Of a DNA stretch of 64,000 nucleotides, positions 1-8,177 are shown piece after piece. The first letter of the stretch is position 1. Each line of letters starts with the position of its first letter. Under the pieces are notes generated by a model. It searched no databases, was not told the DNA's origin, and was given only the letters and a program-made list of their open reading frames with translations. The stretch covers positions 434,001 to 498,000 of the forward strand of contig NZ_CP137134.1 in NCBI RefSeq assembly GCF_033095785.1, given 5' to 3'. Both the position numbers and the translations under genes were made by a program. This DNA comes from Nitrosospira sp. Is2 (GTDB taxonomy: Bacteria; Pseudomonadota; Gammaproteobacteria; Burkholderiales; Nitrosomonadaceae).

Positions 1-828
1 CCAGGCGAGGGCATGTTCACGATCCTCGAGCGGTTCGGCAATATTCGCGGCCAGCAATAAAAGCTCGGCATCACCCTCGGCAACCGGCTGGACCTGTACC
101 GCGGCTTTGAGCGCTTCCCGATCGAGTCCGGCCTGAAGATAGGCGCGCAAACACGATTTTGCTACCTGCCTTTTGGCATCGCGCGACCGCTCAAGCAAGA
201 ACGCGTCGCACAAATTCCTCGCAGCCAACCTGGGCTGCGCTGCGGCCATGCGTTGACTGGCGGCGGAGATCAGCCAGCGCGCTTTCTTTTCACTGCTTTC
301 GTCTCGCAGGGTGATCAACTGCTCAAAGGTTCCAGCCAGTACCGAAGGCTCACCAAACTGCTCCGCCAGCGCCACGACCTGATTTAACTCCTTGTCATTG
401 CGCGCCATGCGCAGCAATGAGGGAATGAGCTCGGCGATACGCGCTCTCACCGCTTGTTCGATGTCTCCGCCGGGATGCTGGTAAAGCCGCTGCAGCGACA
501 GCTTTAGCTCGGCCAACTGGATTTCGTAGGCCAGGGCCGATTCCGAAGCACGCTGCAGCGGCCCGATAGCTGAAACGGCTTCATCAGTCATGCCCGCTTC
601 GGTCAATAGCTGAACAAACGACAGGCGCAGCGGCACGTTATGCGGGTCGGACTGGACTAGCACCCGAAGATAGGCCACCGACAAAGCGTCTTTTGCGGAC
701 AGGTTGGCCGGATCTCTGAAGGCCGGCTGGCGGGGAAATAATACCCAGAACGCGACCAGAACCACCGCGCTCATGAACATCAGGGCGGGCGCATTGAGTA
801 GTGATTCCCGCCGTATCTCAGCATTCAA
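1..828 (-). CDS. pelB: PelB-like TPR outer-membrane export protein, N-terminal part (cut by window edge)
   Basis: The reverse-strand frame runs open from the left edge to a TTG at 828 (LNAEIRRESLLNAPALMF...). An in-frame ATG at 780 is the alternative start. Residues about 13-32 form one membrane segment. The visible remainder is helical and leucine/alanine-rich in the manner of tetratricopeptide repeats. The TTG start overlaps the pelA stop by 11 bases, so the two genes are probably translationally coupled. In Pseudomonas the gene after pelA is pelB, a large inner-membrane-anchored TPR protein ending in an outer-membrane beta-barrel that exports the Pel polysaccharide. The barrel lies outside the window. 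The identification rests mainly on position next to pelA plus the TM-then-TPR layout. Confidence 0.7.
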   Translation of the reverse strand, partial: MNAEIRRESLLNAPALMFMSAVVLVAFWVLFPRQPAFRDPANLSAKDALSVAYLRVLVQSDPHNVPLRLSFVQLLTEAGMTDEAVSAIGPLQRASESALAYEIQLAELKLSLQRLYQHPGGDIEQAVRARIAELIPSLLRMARNDKELNQVVALAEQFGEPSVLAGTFEQLITLRDESSEKKARWLISAASQRMAAAQPRLAARNLCDAFLLERSRDAKRQVAKSCLRAYLQAGLDREALKAAVQVQPVAEGDAELLLLAANIAEPLEDREHALAW

Positions 829-3619
829 GCCGGAATTCCCCCGATGCGCCGTCTTCCGGCATGACGTAAACCGCATTCGACCCCTGCGATTTTGGAGTTA
901 GCGCCTGCCCATCCATGCTGAGCACGCACGATACGGGCACTTCAAGCGTTAAGGGGCCTCGCGGCTCAAACAATAGCGTGGCTGAACCGTCCAAATTGAG
1001 ATGCCAGGATTTCAATGGGGCGCTTGCCCCTGACAAACGTAACGCCGAGGCTTTGCCATCCCGCTCTCCATTGCCGGATTTGACCCCGGCGGTTTTAAGG
1101 ATGGCATGGTTCCGGGCCAGAAAAATATAGCGGCTCGCGTGCAGATCAGAATAGCCGATGACGTCGCCGGAAATTTCTGGCGGTGTTTCGGAGACGGGCA
1201 AACGCACCGTTCTGAGGGCATCACCAAAAAGCAGCCAGTTCCCGTCGAGGTCGCGCGCGATGCTCGCCGTTTGAAACGCACGCACACGCTGAGCATATTC
1301 GTGGACCCAAACCCCAAGCAAATTTTCCTCCCGCTGCTGCTCAACCAACTGATCCAGCAGTTCCGCTCCGCGCGCGTGCAGAAATGCATCGGCATGGATC
1401 GATATGGACGACACCCGCAGCCGCCGCCCAAGATCGAGCTGGTGGTTCCAGTCGCTGACTTTGCCGAAATTCAACGCTTCCCCGTACCATAGCTGGGCGA
1501 AAAGCGGCTCTCCGGTCAAGGGGGTCAACACCTGCGGACCCCATTCCGTGGGACGTACCGCCGGAGAAAGATCCGCCAACGATAAAGGGCCACTCTGCCA
1601 GCGCAATCCGCCGCCGCCGTAGTGAGCCAAACCAGCCTTTTGTGCCGCCGCAAGCGTCGCGGGGCCGGGTTTGCCATCGCCGGACCAGATCAGCAGCGTG
1701 GGCGACTGAGGCGCAATCGATTGCAGAAACGTGACGGTCCCGCCGGTTTCGCGTGTTATATCCGCCGCATAATCCTGCATGAATACGCTGTACCGATAAG
1801 GCTGCTGGTCGGCATCCTTCTTGCCCTCGAACACGCCCCAATAAAACGGATGGCTGTAGGTGTGACTCGCCAATCGTACCTGCGGCATCGCCGCGAACTG
1901 GCGCAGTTTTTCGCGATGCTGTTCGTCGTTGACTTCCGCTTCGATAACACCCAGCGTGACCGGCGCGCCATTTTTTTCTATCCATGCCTGAAGCCGATCA
2001 ATCGCCTCCACGCCTTGTTCATCTTTGACGAACAGGCGATCGCCCCTGACTTCGATAAGACCCAGACGGCGTCCGTTTTCCGTGGTCATATCGAACACCG
2101 GTTGCACCGGCAGGCGCAGGGCTGCCTGAAAAAAGGAAAACGGATCCAGCAACCAGTCACGTCGGCCGGATGCGCTCTCGCTGATGATATGTGGATGCAG
2201 CGCATAGCCTCCCCATGCGCTTACCGCAATCGGATGAAAGGATTTCTCGCCATCGCTCAAGGTCAGCCAGGCGTCGTTCCTATCGCGCGCGCGAACGTCG
2301 GGCGTGCCGCTACCCACAACCGGCGCATTATCAGGCCGGCCGAGACGATCGCTGACCGCGCCGAGTTCAAGCGAGTCTGTCGCCGGTTGCAGGTCGCCCT
2401 GATAATCGATCAGGTCCCGGCAGGCCACGCCAGACGGCAGGTGACCCACGAATACCACCGGCAAGCCCGCGTCGACTTCGGGCTTCAAACGCGCGCACAC
2501 ACTTTCATAGCGTCCGTTGGAATCCAGGGCCTCCCCATTCAGCCATGCGATGATTCCGGCATAACGTCCCACGAGCGGCTCGATGGGCAGGGGGAGCTGG
2601 TCGATATACCAGTAATCGAGCGCCAGCCCGAGATATTCCAAAGGCATCGCCGCATGCCTGAACAGTTCCTGGTCCATTTGCTGGGCGGGCGTACCGTTTA
2701 TAATCGCAAGCAGCTTGCGCGAGGCCAGGCGCAAGCGGCCCTGCCCCAGCCAGGTCAAATCTCCATTCGCGACCCAGGGCATGAATCCAAGCTTGACGAT
2801 CTGCTGCGCGGTTTTTTCCGCCTCCGCCCAATTGCCCGGCTCGACATAATCAAGCACGGTAACGGGTACCTTGAATTCATTTTGGGCGCGGTTCAACTGG
2901 TTAAGGAGCCACGCCCTGTTTTCCTCCTTGGTCGGTGCATGCTTGCCTGTAACCGGATCGAAGCCGTGAAAGAGCGATTCGGCAACCATCCCGTCAGCAT
3001 ACTGGCTGGCGCGGTCCAATACTTCGAACCCTCGATTGAGAATAAGCTTGCAACCAGGAAAGCGCCGTTTTACCTCGGCGAGCAGCGCCACCAGGCCTGT
3101 CTCCTGTTCCTCCCGGATCTTTCCTTCGCTCGTTACGATCAGGTAGCTGTCCACGGTATCGAGAAAAAAGGCGCGATAGCCGTCCTGCCACAGCCGGCCG
3201 AAATGCTGTTCCAGCAGATAATCGTGCCAAGCGGGGTCGGTCATATCCATCACCAGACTGTTCCACGCCGGGTTTATGCCGATCGACCATTTCGTCTTGA
3301 TGCGCGGCATATCCTCGCTATTGCGCGCCACCTCGCCGAATGAAACGTAAGCGAACACGAGCGCATCCAGATTCAACAATGCGGTTTTCTCATGTGGCAG
3401 GATTTGGCTGGGTTGAATGACGATCTGATCGAAATGGCGCAAATCCTCGACCGGCGGTCGACTGCCATAATAAAAGACGATATCGCGCTGTTCCAGCCCA
3501 CCGGTTTCGGCGGCAAGCACGGCGGACGTCATAAACAGGAATGGCAGCAACAGCCAACCCACGCGGAAACGGAAAGAAAACATTTCGCTGTTAAATACCG
3601 GTATATTATTGCTGTACAT
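818..3619 (-). CDS. pelA: PelA-like periplasmic hydrolase/deacetylase of Pel exopolysaccharide
   Basis: This 933-residue protein matches PelA in length (about 950) and layout. A signal peptide (MFSFRFRVGWLLLPFLF, from Met13) is followed by a GH114/GH166-like TIM barrel (about 45-290, with FLDTVDSYL and VTVLDYVEPGNW), a middle domain, and a polysaccharide-deacetylase-like domain. The latter keeps the two metal-binding histidines in SHTYSHPFYW. PelA trims and partly deacetylates the GalN/GalNAc polymer in the periplasm. The expected Asp-Gly-Asp motif reads RGD (VRGDRLFV), so deacetylase activity should be checked. It is first in a leftward pel operon followed by pelB. The start may be Met1 or Met13; neither has a clear Shine-Dalgarno sequence. 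Pel production is usually controlled by c-di-GMP; a diguanylate cyclase lies at 31.2 kb, but any link is unproven. Confidence 0.88.
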   Translation of the reverse strand: MYSNNIPVFNSEMFSFRFRVGWLLLPFLFMTSAVLAAETGGLEQRDIVFYYGSRPPVEDLRHFDQIVIQPSQILPHEKTALLNLDALVFAYVSFGEVARNSEDMPRIKTKWSIGINPAWNSLVMDMTDPAWHDYLLEQHFGRLWQDGYRAFFLDTVDSYLIVTSEGKIREEQETGLVALLAEVKRRFPGCKLILNRGFEVLDRASQYADGMVAESLFHGFDPVTGKHAPTKEENRAWLLNQLNRAQNEFKVPVTVLDYVEPGNWAEAEKTAQQIVKLGFMPWVANGDLTWLGQGRLRLASRKLLAIINGTPAQQMDQELFRHAAMPLEYLGLALDYWYIDQLPLPIEPLVGRYAGIIAWLNGEALDSNGRYESVCARLKPEVDAGLPVVFVGHLPSGVACRDLIDYQGDLQPATDSLELGAVSDRLGRPDNAPVVGSGTPDVRARDRNDAWLTLSDGEKSFHPIAVSAWGGYALHPHIISESASGRRDWLLDPFSFFQAALRLPVQPVFDMTTENGRRLGLIEVRGDRLFVKDEQGVEAIDRLQAWIEKNGAPVTLGVIEAEVNDEQHREKLRQFAAMPQVRLASHTYSHPFYWGVFEGKKDADQQPYRYSVFMQDYAADITRETGGTVTFLQSIAPQSPTLLIWSGDGKPGPATLAAAQKAGLAHYGGGGLRWQSGPLSLADLSPAVRPTEWGPQVLTPLTGEPLFAQLWYGEALNFGKVSDWNHQLDLGRRLRVSSISIHADAFLHARGAELLDQLVEQQREENLLGVWVHEYAQRVRAFQTASIARDLDGNWLLFGDALRTVRLPVSETPPEISGDVIGYSDLHASRYIFLARNHAILKTAGVKSGNGERDGKASALRLSGASAPLKSWHLNLDGSATLLFEPRGPLTLEVPVSCVLSMDGQALTPKSQGSNAVYVMPEDGASGEFRLEC

Positions 3620-3891
3620 TGGACAGGGATAGAAGATACTACAGCTATCTTCTCATCTTTCCCGCTGCTAGACACGCTGCCAGCCATATGCTGGTTGAGC
3701 GTTAATAAACGCTTAGCGGTTCGGCTCATAAGCAACGCTTATGAAACACCCTTGCAGGTTCTGAACGGTACGTCCGGCCGCGGCGCACGTCGCCAGCGCA
3801 GAGGCGCCTTTGCAAAATCCCAGGCTCAAAATGAAGCTTGGCCGGATATAACTGGAATTACCTGCCTGCGATCAAGAATACCATGATTTCA

Positions 3892-4956
3892 TCATGGGTC
3901 TACCGCGTAAGGCAGAGGCATGATCTCAAGCGCGGGACCATCCGGCGATGTCCAGCGGATCTGGCTGGCCTCGGCGCTGCTTATCTGTATCACCGCCAAC
4001 ACATCGTATCCCCCGCCGGGGGAAGGAGCTGCGTTGACCACCGTGCCGCTGGACTGATCCCCCATGTCGGCGCTGAACAATTCGTCACCAGCCCTAATCG
4101 GCATCGCTGCTCTGCCCGGCTGGACCTTGATGCCGGCAAGATACATGCGGCGCTTGATTTTACCCAGGTACTGGGTTCGGGCGACGATTTCCTGGCCTGG
4201 GTAACACCCTTTCTCGAAACTCACTCCCCCTATGACGTCCAGATTCACCATCTGCGGCACGAATTGCTCCTGCGTCTCCGGCAGAATCACGGGAATGCCA
4301 GCCTTGATATCGAGCCAGTCCCAGCATGCCGCGCCTACCGGCCTCGCCCCCTTCCTCAAGCCTTGCCAGACCGCGGCCGCATGTTCATGGGCAATGATAA
4401 GCTCGAAACGTTCCTCTGAAAGGCTGATCACACTGCCTCTTTCGCCCTGGCTCACGCCGAGGGGAAGGGGGGAAATTTCGCCTAGAATGCTCTGGACGAG
4501 CGCCCCTGCGTGGCTACCGGCGACTCCAATGCGCACCAACGAATCGCCGGGGTCCGCCGCCAATGTGACTTTGGCGCGCAGCACGTACATCGCCAGCCGT
4601 TTCTGAATCCCGGCACGCAATGCCGACGGCAATTGCATGAGGTAGCCGCCGCTATTATCCCGCCACAGCAGAAAACTCGCCAGCATCCTGCCTTTGGGGT
4701 TGCAATAGCCCCCGTATGTTGCCACGGCCGCTGCGGGAGAACCCACTTTACTGACGTCGCAGGTCAATTGGCCTTGCAAAAAGGATTGCGCGTCCTCTCC
4801 CGCAAATTGAATCAAGTCGAAGTGCGAAAGATCAGTCACGACCGTAGCGGATTGGGTGGTGGAAAGCTCCGCCGCGGCATCGCTGAAATGAGCTACTCGA
4901 CCATTCTCGATCAGCGCGTGCTGACTCTGCAGGTAGGCTTGCCAGTCGGGATTCAT
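3892..4956 (-). CDS. ygfZ: YgfZ/GcvT-family folate-binding protein (Fe-S cluster maintenance)
   Basis: The family signature KGCYPGQE is present, with its invariant cysteine, followed by IVARTQYLGKIKRRMY, as in E. coli YgfZ. That protein is a tetrahydrofolate-binding relative of the glycine-cleavage T protein and supports repair or assembly of certain Fe-S enzymes such as MiaB. The open frame extends upstream to 5103, but those 49 residues do not resemble the family. The start MNPDWQAYLQSQ at 4956 gives 354 residues, a normal length. The gene is divergent from ygfX, with a gap of about 100 bp holding both promoters, a pairing common in proteobacteria. The protein should be cytosolic. Confidence 0.92.
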   Translation of the reverse strand: MNPDWQAYLQSQHALIENGRVAHFSDAAAELSTTQSATVVTDLSHFDLIQFAGEDAQSFLQGQLTCDVSKVGSPAAAVATYGGYCNPKGRMLASFLLWRDNSGGYLMQLPSALRAGIQKRLAMYVLRAKVTLAADPGDSLVRIGVAGSHAGALVQSILGEISPLPLGVSQGERGSVISLSEERFELIIAHEHAAAVWQGLRKGARPVGAACWDWLDIKAGIPVILPETQEQFVPQMVNLDVIGGVSFEKGCYPGQEIVARTQYLGKIKRRMYLAGIKVQPGRAAMPIRAGDELFSADMGDQSSGTVVNAAPSPGGGYDVLAVIQISSAEASQIRWTSPDGPALEIMPLPYAVDP

Positions 4957-5060
4957 GCGGAACGTGTCAGGCTGTAATCTGGTTGGGAACAAGCTAATTA
5001 TAAAGACAACATCCCATTGTATAAACCGTAAATTGCCAGGAATGAGATAATGGAGCCATA

Positions 5061-5525
5061 ATGGATTCTTTACCTCCTCTCCTCGTCCTTCGTCTTGGAT
5101 CATCTCTTCGTCTTGCTTTAATGCTGGGCCTGGCGCACGTGGCGGCGATTTCTCTCCTGTGGCCGCTCATGTTGCCCGTCGCCGCCAAGCTGGCCGCAAC
5201 GGCCGCGCTGGCCATCAGTCTGGTTATCTATTTGAGAAATTACGCGTTGCGAAACTCCCCCGGATCGATAACAAGTCTGGCGCTTGCGGATGACATGACC
5301 TGCATCCTGGAAACACGGCGCGGCGAACGTATTGCATGCGCGCTGCTCGGCGGCAGCTTCGTCGCGCCTTATCTGACTGTGCTCGAACTGAAACCGCTGA
5401 ATAAGATCGGATGGTGGCACAAACTTCATGCGCGCAGCGTTGTCATTCTGCCTGACTCGATCGCTGCTGAGGATTTCAGGCAGTTGAGGGTACTGTTGCG
5501 GTGGAAGTGGAAAGAACAGAATTGA
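5061..5525 (+). CDS. ygfX: YgfX/CptA-like inner-membrane protein
   Basis: This 154-residue protein has two adjacent membrane helices near the N-terminus (about residues 18-40 and 41-60) and a cytosolic C-terminal half ending in a basic/aromatic stretch (RWKWKEQN). This is the layout of YgfX (CptA), an inner-membrane protein encoded beside sdhE/ygfZ in many proteobacteria and reported in E. coli to affect cytoskeletal proteins. The start ATG has a GGAG five bases upstream. The call rests on topology, length and divergent pairing with ygfZ. Sequence conservation in this family is weak and the function in this organism is unknown. Confidence 0.7.
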   Translation: MDSLPPLLVLRLGSSLRLALMLGLAHVAAISLLWPLMLPVAAKLAATAALAISLVIYLRNYALRNSPGSITSLALADDMTCILETRRGERIACALLGGSFVAPYLTVLELKPLNKIGWWHKLHARSVVILPDSIAAEDFRQLRVLLRWKWKEQN

Positions 5526-5918
5526 CCGCGGCCCCCCTATCCCTTCGCATCATCCTCAGCTTCCACCCCTTCTCTTCAGTCGTTTCTTCCATAGTTGTGA
5601 ACTTCCGAATGGATGAGTAGTCCTAATGGCGCCAACCCCTTTCGCGGACATGGTTATGATGTATTCGACAACTAGTGGTTTCGTAAAATGCCCCGTCGGC
5701 ACAAGACCGGGTGGAGCTTTTGCTCCGGCTCTTGGAGAGTTGTACCTTGGTCCAATAGAAAACATGGATCAAACCTGTAAAATTCAGCTTGTGGCAACTA
5801 CTTCCCTCCATAGTTAGTAGTACCTCAGCCCGATAGCACTCACCCTGCTATCGGGTTTTTGTTTTTTAGCCCTTGCTGCGGCTGAGCGAAAGTGATCATC
5901 TTTTAAAAGGAGCAGTCC
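5526..5918. other. AT-richer intergenic stretch with an orphan terminator
   Basis: No convincing gene was seen. A 63-codon forward frame (5626-5817) has no ribosome-binding site and no recognisable product, although the rho-independent terminator at 5829-5860 ends just after it. The region may therefore hold a decayed small gene or a short untranslated transcript. Confidence 0.4.
5829..5862 (+). terminator. Rho-independent terminator
   Basis: A perfect 10-bp stem (CCCGATAGCA / TGCTATCGGG, arms 5829-5838 and 5846-5855) with a 7-base loop is followed by TTTTTG and more T. It would end forward transcription coming from ygfX or from a short transcript in the preceding gap. Confidence 0.85.
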
Positions 5919-6230
5919 ATGCGAACCACGATGATTATCATTGCTGTAATTGGGTTAGCCACGGGGCTGATACTGGAAAGCGAAAAAGCCTTCTACGAAA
6001 ACCCCATGCTTACCAGTCCCACCGGCTCTGCTGCCGAAGTACTGGCATGGGAAGCCAGTGAACAGGCGGAAAGTTTGGAAAGGTTGGTGGAAACTCCTGC
6101 GCATTCTGTCCATGAAGCGACAGTGGTTGTTGAACTTGGGGCGCTTCTGCTTATCGCTGTGGCGTTATCCGGTTATGCAGCCCCGCGAAAGCGTAGAGGC
6201 AGGAAGATACGCAGCGATCGGATTACATAA
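5919..6230 (+). CDS. Small two-helix membrane protein, unknown function
   Basis: This is a 103-residue protein with a hydrophobic N-terminus (MIIIAVIGLATGLIL), an acidic middle section and a second membrane helix (VVVELGALLLIAVALSGYAA, about residues 69-88) followed by a basic tail (PRKRRGRKIRS). The start is supported by AAAAGGAG 8-9 bases upstream. The gene sits between two rho-independent terminators (5829-5862 and 6261-6285), so it appears to be a single-gene transcript. I recognise no family. The first helix could be an uncleaved signal anchor; the basic tail predicts a cytosolic C-terminus. Confidence 0.6.
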   Translation: MRTTMIIIAVIGLATGLILESEKAFYENPMLTSPTGSAAEVLAWEASEQAESLERLVETPAHSVHEATVVVELGALLLIAVALSGYAAPRKRRGRKIRSDRIT

Positions 6231-6260
6231 ATCCGGATCAGCGGTACGAAGCACCAAATG

Positions 6261-6285
6261 ACCCGCTCTCAGCGGGTTTTTTATT
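6261..6285 (+). terminator. Rho-independent terminator
   Basis: A 7-bp stem (ACCCGCT / AGCGGGT) with a CTC loop is followed by a T-rich tail. It lies 30 bases after the small membrane protein gene. Confidence 0.8.
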
Positions 6286-6493
6286 TTTCACGCGTTGGAC
6301 GCTGATTCCGGTTCCTGGCGCGATTTCCCCACAATGCGGAAATAAGCATGAAGAGAATACAAGAACGCTTAGACCGCGGGCTCACCCCGCAGCAACATGA
6401 ATACTTCCGTTTAAACCGCCTCAGGGCTTTCTTTCACTTTCCACGCCTGTCCAAGAGCGCCGCGCCCCTCTCGTTCCTGGGCCCAACCACCAC

Positions 6494-7510
6494 TCAGTTC
6501 CCTAGAATTTGCGCGACAATCCCATCCTGAGCAAAATGAATTTTTTCAGCCTGCTTCCATCCGCCAACAATTTCATCGACCGTAAACAACTCCAGCGCTG
6601 GAAACTGATGGGCGTACCTCATCCGCACCCATAAGTCTCTCGGGCGATAATAATTCCTGCCGACGATGTCCTGGGCCTGGGTCGTGTACAGATACTCGAT
6701 ATAGGCGATAGCCACGTCGCGATCGCCATTCATATCAGCGACCGCGTCCACCACGCTGACTGCCGGCTCGGCGACGATGGAAACTGTGGGGGTAACGATT
6801 TCGAACCTGTCTGCCGCTCCCTTGCCGAATTCGCGGACAACCCCGTGAGCTTCACTTTCCCAGACTAACAGTACATCGCCAATATCACGTTCGATAAAGT
6901 CAGCGGTTGCCAGTGACTTGACGTTGTTAAACAGTTTCGTGACAAACTCAAGCGCAACTGTCCGGTTGCTGCCGGATCGTTTCACGGCGTATCCCCACGC
7001 CGCCAGGTAATTCCATCGGCCGCTTTCCGAAAGACGTGGATGGGGCGTTACCACGCCCAGGCCAGGTCGCACAAGATCATCCCAGTCAAGAACCTCCTTT
7101 GGATTTCCCCTGCGCACCAGAAATACAACGGTCGATGTATATGGCGAGGCGGGCAGTGCGGCTTCGGGAGCCGGTTGTGGCGGGACGGGATTCCAGACCG
7201 GGGCAATAAACCGGTTTTTTTCGCGCAACTTTTCCAGATCATAATACAACGCGAGGGTCGCGACACCGAGACCGTCAACCACCGCTTGGATCGGCTTGCC
7301 CGATTTGCTCTGAGCGGGCATGACGCTGATATCGACGCCGGTTCTGCCTCTCCAGTGGGTGGCGAATGCCTTATTCAACTCTGTAAACAACACTGATGCA
7401 GCGCTCTCGGGGGGACGGTCAGAGAGTGTTTGCAACGCCGCATACGCCGCGCCCAGGCTGAGGACGGATATAACGACAGTGAGAACTATGCGGGATTTAA
7501 TAAAAGACAT
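6494..7510 (-). CDS. sbp: Periplasmic sulfate-binding protein of an ABC transporter
   Basis: This 338-residue protein has an N-terminal export signal (SRIVLTVVISVLSLGAAYAA) and family features of Sbp/CysP: FTELNKAFATHW, QSKSGKPIQAVVDGLG, VTLALYYDLEKL-like (here VATLALYYDLEKL), WNYLAAWGYA, GDVLLVWESEA and RNYYRPRD near the C-terminus. It binds sulfate or thiosulfate in the periplasm and hands it to CysTWA. No permease or ATPase genes are adjacent, so the partners must be elsewhere. The start is supported by GGAGGAAAA. It is divergent from the encapsulin sulfur locus, with a 667-bp gap between them, and the shared theme suggests a common CysB-type regulator. The SGKPIQ segment replaces the usual SGGSGKQ, a mild divergence in the ligand loop. 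Confidence 0.9.
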   Translation of the reverse strand: MSFIKSRIVLTVVISVLSLGAAYAALQTLSDRPPESAASVLFTELNKAFATHWRGRTGVDISVMPAQSKSGKPIQAVVDGLGVATLALYYDLEKLREKNRFIAPVWNPVPPQPAPEAALPASPYTSTVVFLVRRGNPKEVLDWDDLVRPGLGVVTPHPRLSESGRWNYLAAWGYAVKRSGSNRTVALEFVTKLFNNVKSLATADFIERDIGDVLLVWESEAHGVVREFGKGAADRFEIVTPTVSIVAEPAVSVVDAVADMNGDRDVAIAYIEYLYTTQAQDIVGRNYYRPRDLWVRMRYAHQFPALELFTVDEIVGGWKQAEKIHFAQDGIVAQILGN

Positions 7511-7789
7511 TTTGTTTTCCTCCGATGCAGGTGATCAGGAGGAAATCTAGCATCCGTCTCCCCGGAATCAAACCAAGGAAATATGCATAGCTTATCAGAC
7601 TGCCGTCAATAAACCCTGACGCCGCAGTGGGCAAAAAAAGAGGGTGGAATCAGAGTATCTGCCCACTACGAGCATTGTGCGTTGTTATGCAAAAAAAAGA
7701 TAAGCAAATGAAATGATATTGGTTCCCTCGGAAAAGAGTCGCTGATAACTTTGACCCCGTGGCATCTTTCTCCTTTGTTGTAACTTGCG

Positions 7790-7815
7790 GCGCTGGCCAT
7801 TGGCCAGCGCTTTTT
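7790..7815 (+). terminator. Orphan rho-independent terminator
   Basis: A 9-bp GC-rich stem (GCGCTGGCC / GGCCAGCGC, arms 7790-7798 and 7802-7810) with a 3-base loop is followed by TTTTTC. The T-run faces forward, yet there is no forward gene immediately upstream (sbp is on the reverse strand), so it should end a short forward transcript. Confidence 0.75.
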
Positions 7816-8062
7816 CTTCTTCCAGGATGTCGAATGCGACCGAATCTCATAATTGAATAATTATTTGGGTCGCGCTGCCGGGGCTAGCCACTTGTAACGG
7901 GGACTAACCCGCTTACCGGCCTCGGAATCCAATTTTCCGGGTTCCCTAATCCAGCATGCCCTCCGCTGCCATAAAGGAAGCCCCATATCGCGTCATCACT
8001 AAAAAATTTTTTTTAGTTAAACAGACGGTTATTTGAAATGACTCATCTCATCAAAACAAATT

Positions 8063-8078
8063 GATATAAGCTTATATC
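8063..8078. promoter_or_regulatory. Perfect 16-bp palindrome, candidate CysB-type operator
   Basis: GATATAAGCTTATATC is its own reverse complement and lies just upstream of a TATAAC-like -10 (8088-8093), overlapping where a -35 would be. No good -35 is visible, which fits an activator-dependent promoter. The nearby CysB-type LysR gene is the natural candidate regulator, by inference only. Confidence 0.45.
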
Positions 8079-8177
8079 TAAATCTGCTATAACTAATGCA
8101 GCATCGACTTTGAGCCTTGGCTCGCGGGTGCTAATCATCAACCGTAAGTACTATTAACTCGACAGGGAGAAAAAGAA

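Larger units (their letters stand above)
7511..8177. other. Long regulatory gap between sbp and the encapsulin gene
   Basis: This is 667 bp of AT-richer DNA without a credible protein gene. It holds a strong orphan terminator (7790-7815), a perfect 16-bp palindrome (8063-8078) and a TATAAC-like -10 element (8088-8093) about 85 bases before the shell start. The gap carries the promoters of both sbp and the encapsulin operon and possibly one small RNA. Confidence 0.6.

Noticed and set aside
1622..3343. 573-codon forward open frame
   Set aside because: It lies antisense to pelA, has arginine/histidine-rich low-complexity composition typical of a GC-rich shadow, and matches no family.
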